A stretch of DNA of 64,000 nucleotides from Maea johnstoni (Eukaryota > Annelida > Polychaeta > Spionida > Magelonidae), in contig OZ012696.1 in NCBI GenBank assembly GCA_963942565.1, positions 27,671,381 through 27,735,380 of the forward strand, given 5' to 3'. The stretch's first letter is position 1; the number at the start of each line of letters is the position of its first letter. The translations under genes were made by a program, and so were the position numbers. The notes under the pieces were generated by a model that saw nothing but the letters and a program-made list of their open reading frames with translations, was not told the DNA's origin and made no database searches. Positions 52,286 through 64,000 of this stretch are shown here, one piece after another.

Positions 52286-53107
52286 TTGTGCCTAACAACA
52301 GGGCGATCCTCAGCAGTGTAGGTTAATCTTTACCAGAATTAAGTAAACACGCCTCGCTCCTCCGTCTTTCATTCAAGCTAAAGCCATGATTCAACACTGC
52401 TAGTAAGGCTAATCATATCTAGACTCTCACACCAGTCTGAAGTAAGGCGTCTTGGGCACTCTGCTACTTCAATATATACAAGTACACACATCCACAACAC
52501 TATAGTCTGTCTGACTTGAGTCAGTTCGTTTTTGCCTTTCAAACTTGGCAAACCTTGGAGCACTAAGTCGTGTATATACAAACATACGTTTTGCCTCAAC
52601 TCCGCAAAATGTTGATTTTGCTTATTACAGTAGAGACATTTAATTCCTGAACCCGTCTACCGGACGTCTCTCATTGCCTGGTTGTTCAAAGAATCATATA
52701 CATAAAAAAAATAGGCCAAGCACATCAATGACCAACGTTGCTTGCGAATTTAAGCTACGTTAATTTGTGAGTTCATCCATGCATCTATGCTCCTAAAAAG
52801 TGGTGGCAACCGGGCGTGCGGTTGTGTATTATGCCCGGCCTGCCAAAACATTTAGTGCAGGAATTAAATGTCGGCATTTTAGGTCCCATTGTAAAATTTG
52901 CCCATTGCTAACAATGACGATCTCGCGTGTTGTTATGTTGGCAATTGGCTCCTAAGAGGTCTGCCAAGTTTGGAAGGCAAAAACGAACTTTTTGTAGGAA
53001 AAAGAGTAAAAAGTGGTACGCCAAACTCAAGTCAGACAGACTATAGCACACATATTTAAATAAAGGTTTATGGGTTTACAAAGTCTCGCTTTTCGCTCAT
53101 ACATGTA

Positions 53108-53200
53108 CCTGCACACACACACACTAGCGCACACACGTCTGTGAGCATCATCGTGTGTGTGTGTGTGAGTGTGTGTGTGAGTTTGTGTGTGTATACGTAT
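53108..53200. repeat. CA/GT-rich microsatellite
   Basis: CA units at 53112-53124 and GT units at 53153-53192, in mirror arrangement. Confidence 0.85.
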
Positions 53201-53411
53201 TTCTTAGTTGTGAGATCACCTACAAAACTAAAATGGTAGTGATCATTGAATAAAGGGTGCGTTGTGAGGTCGATCTCACAATGTTTTAACAAATATTTTC
53301 TTGTTTTCACTCAAGGGTTAGGTTTAGGTTAGGGTAATATCAGCTCAAAACACGCCCAAATAAAAAAGTTGGTTTCTAATGGGAAATATAGGGAACGATC
53401 TCGCAAATCAG

Positions 53412-53417
<6 letters not shown>

Positions 53418-53452
<35 letters not shown>

Positions 53453-53461
53453 CGCGCGCAC
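53418..53461. repeat. GT then GC dinucleotide repeat
   Basis: GT array passing into a GCGCGCGCGC block. Confidence 0.93.
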
Positions 53462-53604
53462 CGTGACTCACCTTTACACGAGCTACTGGCTTAAACTCCA
53501 GCTTGAAGTCAATGATTTCGTCTTAAAGGAGTATTTTCTGAAGAATCTGAACATTGGTTTCATGTGTAATTAAAAGTTATCCCTACCTACTTTTAGACTT
53601 TTTG

Positions 53605-53800
53605 AACCATTTTGAATCAAAGACAGCCTTATAATTTTGATGAAATCTTACTGGGCCAACTAAATTCGGAAAAAATGAAATCGACATGCTAATTAGAACA
53701 AAACAAAAAGTCTTTTCAAATATTTTGTAAAATCATTCTCGATTTCAAAGTCTTGGTCATCCAGACGACAAATTCTAGAGGAACTCATTCGAACCGGTGA
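53605..53800. mobile_element. Family B MITE, decayed
   Basis: Interior 'caaatattttgtaaaatcat' and 'tctagaggaactc' match the family; ends poorly preserved. Confidence 0.45.
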
Positions 53801-53908
53801 TTTAGTTAATGAAAAAATCGATGATATTCAGAATTCAATTCTACTACAATTTAAATGGGATTCCAATGGAAAGTCACATAGCCAGTAGACTCTTGGACGG
53901 TGTCCTTT

Positions 53909-54077
53909 TCCTTATGCTGCTGGTGGCTAATTTTGCCAATACAAAATGATGCAAAAATCCTTAAAAATGTCTGATACCTGGCAAATGGGTACTCATCTGA
54001 GAGCACTCCGCGAGATCTATCCAATGAATACCAACATGAAAGGGTTTAGATGGTTTTCAAAAATCCTGTGCTTTGGC
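53909..54077. mobile_element. Family A MITE running into an assembly gap
   Basis: From 'ccttatgctgctggtggcta' to 'atcctgtgctttggc', then N. Confidence 0.7.
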
Positions 54078-54277
54078 NNNNNNNNNNNNNNNNNNNNNNN
54101 NNNNNNNNNNNNNNNNNNNNNNNNNNNNNNNNNNNNNNNNNNNNNNNNNNNNNNNNNNNNNNNNNNNNNNNNNNNNNNNNNNNNNNNNNNNNNNNNNNNN
54201 NNNNNNNNNNNNNNNNNNNNNNNNNNNNNNNNNNNNNNNNNNNNNNNNNNNNNNNNNNNNNNNNNNNNNNNNNNNNN
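54078..54277. other. Assembly gap (200 N)
   Basis: Exactly 200 undetermined bases, probably a placeholder size, next to an AT microsatellite that likely caused it. Confidence 0.99.
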
Positions 54278-54515
<238 letters not shown>

Positions 54516-55127
54516 TGGTACAAATCCAAATTAACGCTTGTGAGTCCATATTGTTATTTTCCCCATAAATGCTTGATGCCAAATTGTTATGCAGATTATT
54601 GTCAAACATCAAGATGTTCATATTTGACAATTGCATAAAATCTTGGTCTATCATTGTCATGTAACACATCAAAATGAACCTCAGCTGAGTTGAAATCGAG
54701 CCCAAATTTCTAACAGCCAATTGCCTAATTTTTGGGCTATGTCTTTTGAATTTGTGAGCCAGGTTCTTCTATGCATGGTTCTTCTCTTTAGGTTATTTTC
54801 ACCACAAACGCATATATGCGTGTGTGGCTTTGAAAGAGTTAAGAGAATCTTGAATACTTAACGGTTGCCTATAATCCAATAATCTTTGCAGTAAAGTGGA
54901 GGTCCAGGGAGGAGGTGGAGTAGAGGCATGTTGATACTTAGCAAGGGATAAAGTGTATCTAGTAGACTGTTATGAATTGTGCCTAATGTTGTGTGCATGT
55001 TTCCCTAGAAACAACACTCTTAATGTTCATTATGTAGCCAGCCAGTCTATCTGTAATAAATATCATCAGGCTGTGTGCACAAATTAGTCAATGCTTGTAT
55101 GGGTGCGTACTTGTGACTACTCTTGCT

Positions 55128-55163
55128 ACTAGCACTACTTCTACTTCTACTACTTCTGCTACA

Positions 55164-55206
<43 letters not shown>

Positions 55207-55235
55207 TTACTTCTACTACTACTACTTCTGCTACA

Positions 55236-55278
<43 letters not shown>

Positions 55279-55470
55279 TTACTTCTACTACTACTACTAC
55301 TACTACTACTATTACTTCTACTACTACTACTACTACTACTATTACTTCTACTACTACTACTACTACTACTATTACTTCTACTACTACTACTACTACTACT
55401 ATTACTTCTACTACTACTACTTCTGCTACAACTACTACAACTGCTGCCGCTGCTACTACATCTAGATTAC
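55128..55470. repeat. ACT trinucleotide microsatellite with higher-order order
   Basis: ACT array with recurring 'attacttct' variants at intervals of about 27-40 bases; poly-Thr, poly-Leu and poly-Val frames come from it. Confidence 0.96.
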
Positions 55471-55699
55471 TCCTGAATAACATTATGAGGATATCACAGA
55501 TGGAATAAAAGTGTACTCTTTAACCTATGGTTTATTGACTTGACAATAAATTGAACATCTGTACACGTCAGCTCCCTCCACTATTCATATTCCCAGCAGA
55601 ACAACAAGTAGAACTCATACATGCCAAAAGGACCTTATCAAAGTGAAAAGGAATGATTGAAACAGAACAAATAGAACCCAGGTTACAATACCTCTCCTG

Positions 55700-55766
55700 A
55701 TGTATCTATCTATCTATCTGCATCTATCTATCTATCTATCTATCTATATAATCTATATACATATAT
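55700..55766. repeat. TATC microsatellite at the palindrome border
   Basis: TATC units directly before the left end of the large inverted repeat. Confidence 0.93.
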
Positions 55767-58700
55767 TAGTCCAGTAGCCAGATCAAGAAAAGTGCTCTAT
55801 TTTAGAAGTTAGGTTAACCCGAGAGCTAGAAAATTTCCGTTGGTATCATGTTTTAGGCCCACACTTATGGCATACCGCCAGGGTGGATGTAGACTTCAGA
55901 AGTGGTGCACATCTTTTTTAAGGGGTCATGTCTTAGACACCCCACTATATGTAAAAAGGCCCCAAAATGGTCAAAATAATAGGTATAGGGGTAGGAAAGC
56001 CACCCTAAAACAGTCATAACTCAGCTTAAACCAATCATAGGGATCAGTGTTTGGTATTAAAATGTTGGTATGAAAGAGAAGTATCTTTTGAAATAGTAAA
56101 TACATAACCAACTCTATCCCATGATGTAATAAAGGTCATTCAAGGTCATAATGGCTGCCAAATCAAGAATCTGGGATTTTCCGATATTCTATAGTTTCCG
56201 TTTATAAACTTCTCAGTTTTTTTGACGGTATGTATTTCTTTTTTGTAGCCACTTTTTCTGAAGGAATGTCTTTTAATGGAATTGTTGAACATTTTAGAAA
56301 GTTCATTGACTAGAGTTTTAAGTCCAATTTTGAGCTGTAAGGTACAAAGTAGGGTACTAAGCCCACCTGGAGACCCCAAAAAGTGCCTAAAATGGTAAAA
56401 ATTTGAAAATCAAAATGACTTTATCTTAAATTTTATAAGTAGGAAGGGAGCAGATGATGTACCAAAACATCAGGTTTAATTTTCTCCTCAATCTGGAAGA
56501 TTATGGAAAAATAATATTGAAATTAAGGGGTGGTTGAAGGTCAAATAAAGGTCAAAATGCCATTTTTCCTCTAAAAATTTCAAATTTTGATCAAGAAATT
56601 TTGATGAAGTAGTTGTGTTTTGTCATTATGTAATTTCCAAACCAAGTTACCACAATGATTGACAGATAGATAATCTCAAATATGGTCCAACAAATCATTT
56701 TTTACCATTTACTGGTGAAAATGAAGTAGTTTTAAGTCAATAAGGAGGTGTGGAAGGTGGCATTTGGCTATTCCATGCTTATAATAAGTGTTTACGAACG
56801 GGTTGTGAGAAGGTGCTAGTATGGGACCACTGTTTAGGTCATAAAAGTTGTGAGCACCAAAGAATATAGGCATTGTTTGGTATCAATTTTTTTGTTGTAA
56901 GACAGTCTTTCCATTCCATGCAACCAACCAAGGGTAGGGTCTATTGTTGCAATACTAGAGGTCATTCAAGGTCAAACTAACCCCAATTTCATAATTTGAG
57001 GCATTTTGTCTTTGAATTTTCCATTAAGCAGCTTATCATATTCTCCTAGAATACATTTTATCCTGGAAATATTTTTAGGTGAGAAATAATTTTTAAAAAG
57101 GATTCTGAGACATTTTTAGGTCATTTCAAGAGAAAGTATGGACCAATTTGGAGTATTTCAGGGCCAAAATTACAAATGCCTGGTTACGGGTGCACTCACA
57201 TATTTAAGTGAAGCAGCAGAAAGTTGACATAACAGATCGAGTAATATCTTATGGTATGTCAGTTTTCATTTTCAGTAGGGAGAATAAGCTGTTTAACTTG
57301 CAGCATTACTTGCCTATTGTGCTGGTCATGTAAGATTATAAAGGCAGTGTAAAATATCTCTGAGATTTAAGGAAAAAATGAAGGTCAAATAAAGGTCAAA
57401 ACATCGTTTTTTCTCTAAAAAATTCAAATTTTGATGAAGAAATTTTGATGGAGTAGTTTGTGTTTTGTTATTACATAATATCTTAACCACATTACCACAA
57501 TAATTGACAGACAAGATACCTTAAATATGTTTTAGCAAAACATTTCCACCCTTTACCTGAGAAAATGAAGTAGTTTAAAGTCAATATGGAGGTGTGGAAG
57601 GTGGCATTTGATTATTCCATGCTTTAAGATAAGTGTTTACGAACGGGTTGTGAGAAGGTGCTAGTATGGGACCACTGTTTAGGTTATGAATGTTGTGAGC
57701 ACCAAACATTATAGGCATTGTTTGGTACCTAAATGTTTGTTGTAAGACAATCTTTCCATTCCATGCAACCAACCTAGGGTAGGGTCTATTGTTGTGATAC
57801 TAGAGGTCATTCAAGGTCAAACTAACCCCAATTTCATGATTTAAGGCATTTTCTCTTTGGATTTTCCACTTAGCAGCTTATCAAATTCTCATAGAATACA
57901 TATTTTATCCTGGAAATATTTTTAGGTGAGAAATATTTCTTAAAAAGGATTCTGAGACATTTTCAGGTCATTTCAAGAGAAAGTTTGAACCAATCTGGAA
58001 TATTTAGGGGCCAAAATGACAAAATGCCTGATTACGGGTGCACTCAAATATTTAAGTGAAGCAGCAGAAAGTTGACATAACAGATAGAGACTCATATCTT
58101 ATGGCATGTCAGCTTTCATTTTTAATTCGGAGAATAAGTCTTTTAACTTGCCTATTGTGTTTTTTATGTAAGATTATAAAGGCAGTGTAAAATATCTTTG
58201 AGATTTAAGGACAAAATGAAGGTCAAATAAAGGTCAAAACGTAATTTATTCTCTAAAAAGTTCAAATTTTGATGATGAAATTTTTATGAGGTACTTCTGT
58301 TTTGTCATTACATAATTTCCTAAGCCTGTCACCACAATAATTGACAGACAAGATACCTTAAATATGTTTAACAAAAAAAATACCCTTTACCTGTGAAAAT
58401 GAAGTCTTGTTTCAAGGTAATATGCAGATGTGGAATGTGCTATTGGACAATATTCATGCCTAATCGAGTTGTTAGCAAGTGCTAGTAACATATGGGACCA
58501 CTGTTTAAGTCATAAAAGTTGTGAGCACCAAACATTATAGGCATTGTTTGCTATCAAAATGCTTGTTGTAAGACAATCTTTCCATTTCATGCAACCAGGC
58601 TAGTGTAGGACATTTTGCAATGATATAAGAGGTTATTCAAGGTCAAACTACCCCCAATTTCATGACTTAACACATTTTGCCTTTGAATTGACTGTGTAGT

Positions 58701-61700
58701 ATCTCATCAAATTCTCATAGAATACATATCCAATGATATCTTTTCCTGCAAATATTATTTTTAGGTGAGAAATGTCTTTTAAAAGAGAAACTCATGCCTT
58801 TTAAGGTTATTTCAAGACAAAGTCTGTGCTAATCGTGAAAGTTTAGGCATCAAAATGACAAAATGCCTGATTTTAGGTGCACCTAAATATCAATTTAGCA
58901 GCAGTGAGTTGACACAAAAGCTTATCATATGGTACGTCAGCTTTCATTTTCAATTGGGCATATATGCCTTTTAACTTGCCAATTTGTGCTTGCCACGTAA
59001 GGTTAAAGATAGCGTTAAATATTTTTGAGATTTAAGGAAAAATGGAATGTCAAACCAAGGTCAAAAGGTCACATGGAGCATTTTCGACTTTGAATATTCA
59101 GGATTAGAACGGACTTTGTCTTGAAATAACCTTAAAAGGCATGAGTTTCTCTTTTAAAAGACATTTCTCACCTAAAAATAATATTTGCAGGAAAAAATAT
59201 CATTAAATATGTATTCTAAGAGAACTTGATGAGATACTACACAGGCAATTCAAAGACAAAATGCCTTAAGTCATGAAATTGGGGGTAGTTTGACCTTGAA
59301 TGAACTCTCATATCACAGCAAAATGCCCTACACTAGCCTGGTTGCATGAAATGGAAAGATTGTCTTACAACAAGCATTTTGATAGCAAACAATGCCTATA
59401 ATATTTGGTGCTCACAACTTTTATGACCTAAACAGTGGTCCCATATGTTACTAGCACTTGCTAACAACTCGATTAGGCATCAATATTATCCAATAGCACA
59501 TTCCACATCTGCATATTACCTTGAAACTAGTACTTCATTTTCACGGGTAAAGGGAAAACTTTTTCTGTTAAAACATATTTAAGGTAACTTTTCTGTCAAT
59601 TAAAGTGGTGACATGCTTAAGAAATTATGTATTGACAAAAAAGAAGAACCTTATCAAAATTTCATCATCAAAATTTGAACGTTTTAGAGAAAAAATGACG
59701 TTTTGACCTTTATTTGACCTTCATTTTGTCCTTAAATCTCAAACATATTTTACACTGCCTTTATAATCTTACATAAAAACACAAGTAATGCTGAAAGTTA
59801 AAAGACTTATTCTCCGAATTAAAAATGAAAGCTGACATGCCATAAGATATGAGTCTCTATCCGTTATGTCAACTTTCTGCTGCTTCACTTAAATATTTTA
59901 GTGCACCCGTAATCAGGCATTTTGTTATTTTGGCCCCTAAATATTCCAGATTGGTTCAAACTTTCTCTTGAAATGACCTGAAAATGTCTCAGAATCCTTT
60001 TTGAAAAATATTTCTCACCTAAAAATATTTCCAGGATAAAATATGTATTCTATGAGAATTTGATAAGCTGCTAAGTGAAAAATCCAAAGAGAAAATGCCT
60101 TAAATCATGAAATTGGGGTTAGTTTGACCTTGAATGACCTCTAGTATCACAACAATAGACCCTACCCTAGGTTGGTTGCATGGAATGGAAAGATTGTCTT
60201 ACAACAAACATTTAGGTACCAAACAATGCCTATAATATGTTTGGTGCTCACAACTTTTATGACCTAAACAGTGGTCCCATACTAGCACCTTCTCACAACC
60301 CATTCGTAAACACTTATTATAAGCATGGAATAACCAAATGCCACCTTCCACACCTCCATATTGACTTTAAACTACTTCATTTTTACAGGTAAAGGGTGGA
60401 AATGTTTTGCTAAAACATATTTAAGGTATCTTGTCTGTCAATTATTGTGGTAATGTGGTTAGGATATTATGTAATAACAAAACACAAACTACTCCATCAA
60501 AATTTCTTCATCAAAATTTGAATTTTTTAGAGAAAAAATGATGTTTTGACCTTTATTTGACCTTCATTTTTTCCTTAAATCTCAGAGATATTTTACACTG
60601 CCTTTATAATCTTACATGACAAGTACAATAGGCAAATAATGCTGCAAGTTAAACGGCTTATTCTCCCTACTGAAAATGAAAACTGACATACCATAAGATA
60701 TTACTCGATCTGTTATGTCAACTTTCTGCTGCTTCACTTAAATATGTGAGTGCACCCGCAACCAGGCATTTGTAATTTTGGCCCTGAAATACTCCAAATT
60801 GGTCCAAACTTTCTCTTGAAATGACCTAAAAATGTCTCAGAATCCTTTTTTAAAAATTATTTCTCACCTAAAAATATTTCCAGGATAAAATATGTATTCT
60901 AGGAGAATATGATAAGCTGCTTAATGGAAAATTCAAAGACAAAATGCCTCAAATTATGAAATTGGGGTTAGTTTGACCTTGAATGACCTCTAGTATTGCA
61001 ACAATAGACCCTACCCTTGGTTGGTTGCATGGAATGGAAAGACTGTCTTACAACAAAAAAATTGATACCAAACAATGCCTATATTCTTTGGTGCTCACAA
61101 CTTTTATGACCTAAACAGTGGTCCCATACTAGCACCTTCTCACAACCCGTTCGTAAACACTTATTATAAGCATGGAATAGCCAAATGCCACCTTCCACAC
61201 CTCCTTATTGACTTAAAACTACTTCATTTTCACCAGTAAATGGTAAAAAATGATTTGTTGGACCATATTTGAGATTATCTATCTGTCAATCATTGTGGTA
61301 ACTTGCTTTGGAAATTAAATAATGACAAAACACAACTACCTCATCAAAATTTCTTGATCAAAATTTGAAATTTTTAGAGGAAAAATGGCATTTTGACCTT
61401 TATTTGACCTTCAACCACCCCTTAATTTCAATATTATTTTTCCATAATCTTCCAGATTGAGGAGAAAATTAAACCTGATGTTTTGGTACATCATCTGCTC
61501 CCTTCCTACTTATAAAATTTAAGATAAAGTCATTTTGATTTTCAAATTTTTACCATTTTAGGCACTTTTTGGGGTCTCCAGGTGGGCTTAGTACCCTACT
61601 TTGTACCTTACAGCTCAAAATTGGACTTAAAACTCTAGTCAATGAACTTTCTAAAATGTTCAACAATTCCATTAAAAGACATTCCTTCAGAAAAAGTGGC

Positions 61701-62171
61701 TACAAAAAAGAAATACATACCGTCAAAAAAACTGAGAAGTTTATAAACGGAAACTATAGAATATCGGAAAATCCCAGATTCTTGATTTGGCAGCCATTAT
61801 GACCTTGAATGACCTTTATTACATCATGGGATAGAGTTGGTTATGTATTTACTATTTCAAAAGATACTTCTCTTTCATACCAACATTTTAATACCAAACA
61901 CTGATCCCTATGATTGGTTTAAGCTGAGTTATGACTGTTTTAGGGTGGCTTTCCTACCCCTATACCTATTATTTTGACCATTTTGGGGCCTTTTTACATA
62001 TAGTGGGGTGTCTAAGACATGACCCCATAAAAAAGATGTGCACCACTTCTGAAGTCTACATCCACCCTGGCGGTATGCCCCAAGTGTGGGCCTAAAACAT
62101 GATACCAACGGAAATTTTCTAGCTCTCGGGTTAACCTGAATTCCAAAAATGGGTGGCTGGCTACTGTACTA
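55767..62171. repeat. 6.4-kb palindrome (large inverted repeat), possible foldback transposon
   Basis: Left arm about 55767-58850, right arm about 59085-62171, separated by about 235 bases. The outer ends share 'cagtagccag' and 'ggttaacccgagagctag' in inverted orientation. The outer 800 bases are almost identical between arms and identity falls toward the centre. Each arm contains about three tandem units of roughly 840 bases. A 77-codon frame (56146-56379 minus, 61569-61802 plus) is identical in both arms but resembles no protein I know. No transposase was found. The AT-rich flanks make a target-site duplication ambiguous. Confidence 0.93.
56536..59085. repeat. About 840-bp tandem units within the palindrome's left arm
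   Basis: 'gaaggtcaaataaaggtcaa' recurs at 56536, 57379 and 58217, with a diverged relative at about 59041 in the spacer (spacing 843, 838, 824). Other shared markers are 'gtgctagtatgggaccactg' and 'ggtcattcaaggtcaaacta'. Confidence 0.92.
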
Positions 62172-62480
62172 TATGGTTACTGTAGGCATCCACTATCAAT
62201 CAACAGTAAAAACAACAGGCACACTTAATAGTATGAACCAAGTCAATAAAGAAAGCAAAACACTCGAAAAACACTCCTATGAGTGTTAAAAGAGTATTAT
62301 CATCAAGTCCAGATCATCATCAACACTTGGATATGAAAACAACAGGAATTTAGATACACTGAAATAAAAATTGTTTCTTTTTCTTGGAAAATATCTTTAT
62401 TTCAAATAAAATGCCTTCATCCTTTATATACATTTTCAGAGTTGACAAATTACCCAAGTGCACAGAGGGGATTAATGAAT
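62172..62480. other. Unassigned DNA with a possible minus-strand poly(A) signal
   Basis: On the minus strand AATAAA occurs near 62392 ('tttgaaataaagatatttt'). It could end a transcript entering from the right, but no exon supports this. Confidence 0.2.
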
Positions 62481-62697
62481 TAATCCATTTATCCCTACAG
62501 CGTCAAAAACAAGGCCTGACTTCTCTTGTGATATCTTTCTCATTAATGCATCTTATACCAAAGATCTGAAGAGTGTTCATCAGAAACTAATACTCCATCT
62601 CCTTCAAATATTTTTTTGAATTCATGCTTTTAATTCAGTAGCTATTTTCAGACGTATCCTAGATGCTTGGGGATATCTGAGCATGAATGGGTTACTT
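62480..62697. mobile_element. Family B MITE
   Basis: From 'ttaatccatttatccctaca' to 'gagcatgaatgggtta'. Confidence 0.65.
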
Positions 62698-62969
62698 CAT
62701 CAGGCAGAGACATTACCTCAGGGGTAGACAGAGCCAGGGTCTGACTGACAGCACTGATAGAACACATGTGAGCCAAATACACAGAGACGACTGTGTTCAA
62801 AACACATGCACACGTCATGAATATGATAACTCTAAGATGCAAGAAATGATTATTTTTCACATTGAGACTGGTAGCTTCTCTAGTAACTTTCCTAGATGTA
62901 CCATTTCAAGAATATACACAACAAACAAAATAGTGGGATCATGGACTCCATGTGGACTCCTGAATATAA

Positions 62970-63175
62970 AAATGATGGGCCCAATAGGCTTTTTATGATT
63001 CCTCGAAAATATTGAATCCTATTTGCATACTTTGTACTGGGCTTAAATAACTCCTGAATCTTTTAATACCTTGGACCCAACAGGCTTCTTGTGAGGTATT
63101 TCTTATGATTTCTTGTAAAAATGAATCCTATCTGCATTTCCTTGATATGTACTCGGCTCTAATTCCTCGATGCTG
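62970..63175. repeat. Tandem duplication of about 110 bp
   Basis: Two copies of 'cccaataggctttttatgat' / 'cccaacaggcttcttgtgag' followed by 'tgaatcctatttgcat' / 'tgaatcctatctgcat'. Confidence 0.7.
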
Positions 63176-63344
63176 AAATAAATCAAAGTCAACACATATA
63201 TAGTACATACTCACCCCTGTCTGGCTCACTACTAGTAGGATACATTTTTCCTTGATACCATTTTAGGTAGCATCCAGGGAAATCATTATCCCTTCGAGGA
63301 GAAGTTATCCAAAAATGTTACCTACCTAAAAAGAGAAGGAAAAA

Positions 63345-63550
63345 AGATGATTAAAGCATTGTTGATCATTGTATTATTACTTACAACAAGGTGGTACTTA
63401 TTGCTATAAATAATTTCTAATGAAAAAGTAGAAACACAAAAATAAATTGATCATAAGCTTTTTATCTTATGTTGATTAAAGCATAGTTGATAATTGTATT
63501 ACTACAACAAGTCAACAGGTGCTTATTGCTATGAATAATTCCTAGATCAA
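63345..63550. repeat. Tandem duplication of about 125 bp
   Basis: 'gattaaagcattgttgatca' at 63349 and 'gattaaagcatagttgataa' at 63474, both followed by 'ttgtatta' and 'cttattgctat'. Confidence 0.75.
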
Positions 63551-63699
63551 TGAATGGACAGGTCTTCTATGCAATGAATTACAGGATCAAAGAATGGTAT
63601 GGATTTGAAGCGCACAACATTCAATACTGATCATCAATCACTAACAGAAAACTGTCATAACAGATGAAGATGTCGGGAGTTCGCACCATCAATCTTACT

Positions 63700-63852
63700 T
63701 AACCCTGCATCCCATCAGCTGTTAACACACGGTCTGACACTGTCAACATAGTAATATTTGGAGAAATATTTGACAGACAGTCTTTCCCTCCGAAGGGTGT
63801 AACAATCCCTCTTCAAATACTTTTCAAAACATTCTCTATTTAATGAGTTAAC
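63700..63852. mobile_element. Family B MITE, decayed
   Basis: 'cttaaccctgcatcccatca' to 'atttaatgagttaaccctgg'; interior 'ccctcttcaaatac' fits the family. Confidence 0.4.
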
Positions 63853-64000
63853 CCTGGTAATGCCACATTGCAGGGCGTCGCAATACCCCTAAACCAGATT
63901 ACATTTGTTGCAATATATTTGGCCTTGACTGTGTTTGCGTTGTGAGTAGGTTGTAGGCTTTTCCTTTGATATGCGGAAAAATATTATGTTATTCTGAAAT

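Noticed and set aside
55088-55508. Overlapping Thr-, Leu- and Val-rich frames on both strands
   Set aside because: All come from the ACT microsatellite, which is open in several frames at once.
56146-56379. 77-codon frame in the palindrome (and its twin at 61569-61802) as a gene
   Set aside because: Identity follows from arm identity; there is no homologue, no splice context and no conservation evidence. Kept only as a marker of arm similarity.

Overview
The window is animal nuclear DNA: AT-rich, repeat-laden, with genes broken into many short exons by GT-AG introns. Protein similarity together with the crowd of small inverted-repeat elements, minisatellites and microsatellites suggests an invertebrate deuterostome, most likely a lancelet (Branchiostoma). 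That assignment is inference; no species marker was seen.

Two protein-coding genes can be read, arranged head to head. On the minus strand, positions 3186 to 19 hold the first two coding exons of GTDC1 (QTMAN), a glycosyltransferase that mannosylates queuosine in tRNA-Asp; the rest lies off the left edge. On the plus strand, 15719-44273 holds a complete PAN2, the catalytic subunit of the PAN2-PAN3 poly(A) nuclease. I resolved 27 coding exons whose lengths sum to 3804 bases (1267 codons plus stop) with matching phases at every junction. The predicted protein has a histidine-rich N-terminus, a WD40 region, a linker, an inactive ubiquitin-hydrolase-like domain and a DEDDh exonuclease domain with all catalytic residues. 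Unlike the vertebrate protein as I remember it, it carries a CCCH zinc finger (C845, C851, C856, H860) in the ubiquitin-hydrolase-like domain.

The most striking pattern is that many PAN2 exon edges have nearby tandem 'echoes': extra partial copies of the exon edge plus adjoining intron. The clearest is an exactly 56-bp repeat of 16 copies (36967-37807 onward), nearly all carrying a TTTCAG 3' splice site and the first bases of the zinc-finger exon; only the last copy continues into the real exon. Similar echoes flank exons 1, 2, 4, 6, 8, 11, 16, 20, 23, 25 and 27. Tandem duplications also occur in non-exonic DNA here, so a general local duplication process is the simplest cause, but it leaves PAN2 with dozens of decoy splice sites.

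Layout: 1-3187 start of GTDC1; 3188-15688 intergenic or 5' UTR intron, with two CpG-richer patches (about 5700-5830 and 7540-7930) and many nested small transposons; 15689-44273 PAN2; 44274-50340 possible 3' UTR and minisatellites; 50340-55750 repeats, microsatellites and a 200-base assembly gap (54078-54277); 55767-62171 a 6.4-kb palindrome with arms of about 3.1 kb built from roughly 840-bp tandem units; 62172-64000 unassigned DNA with short tandem duplications. At least four families of small inverted-repeat elements recur, two of them with TTAACCC ends.
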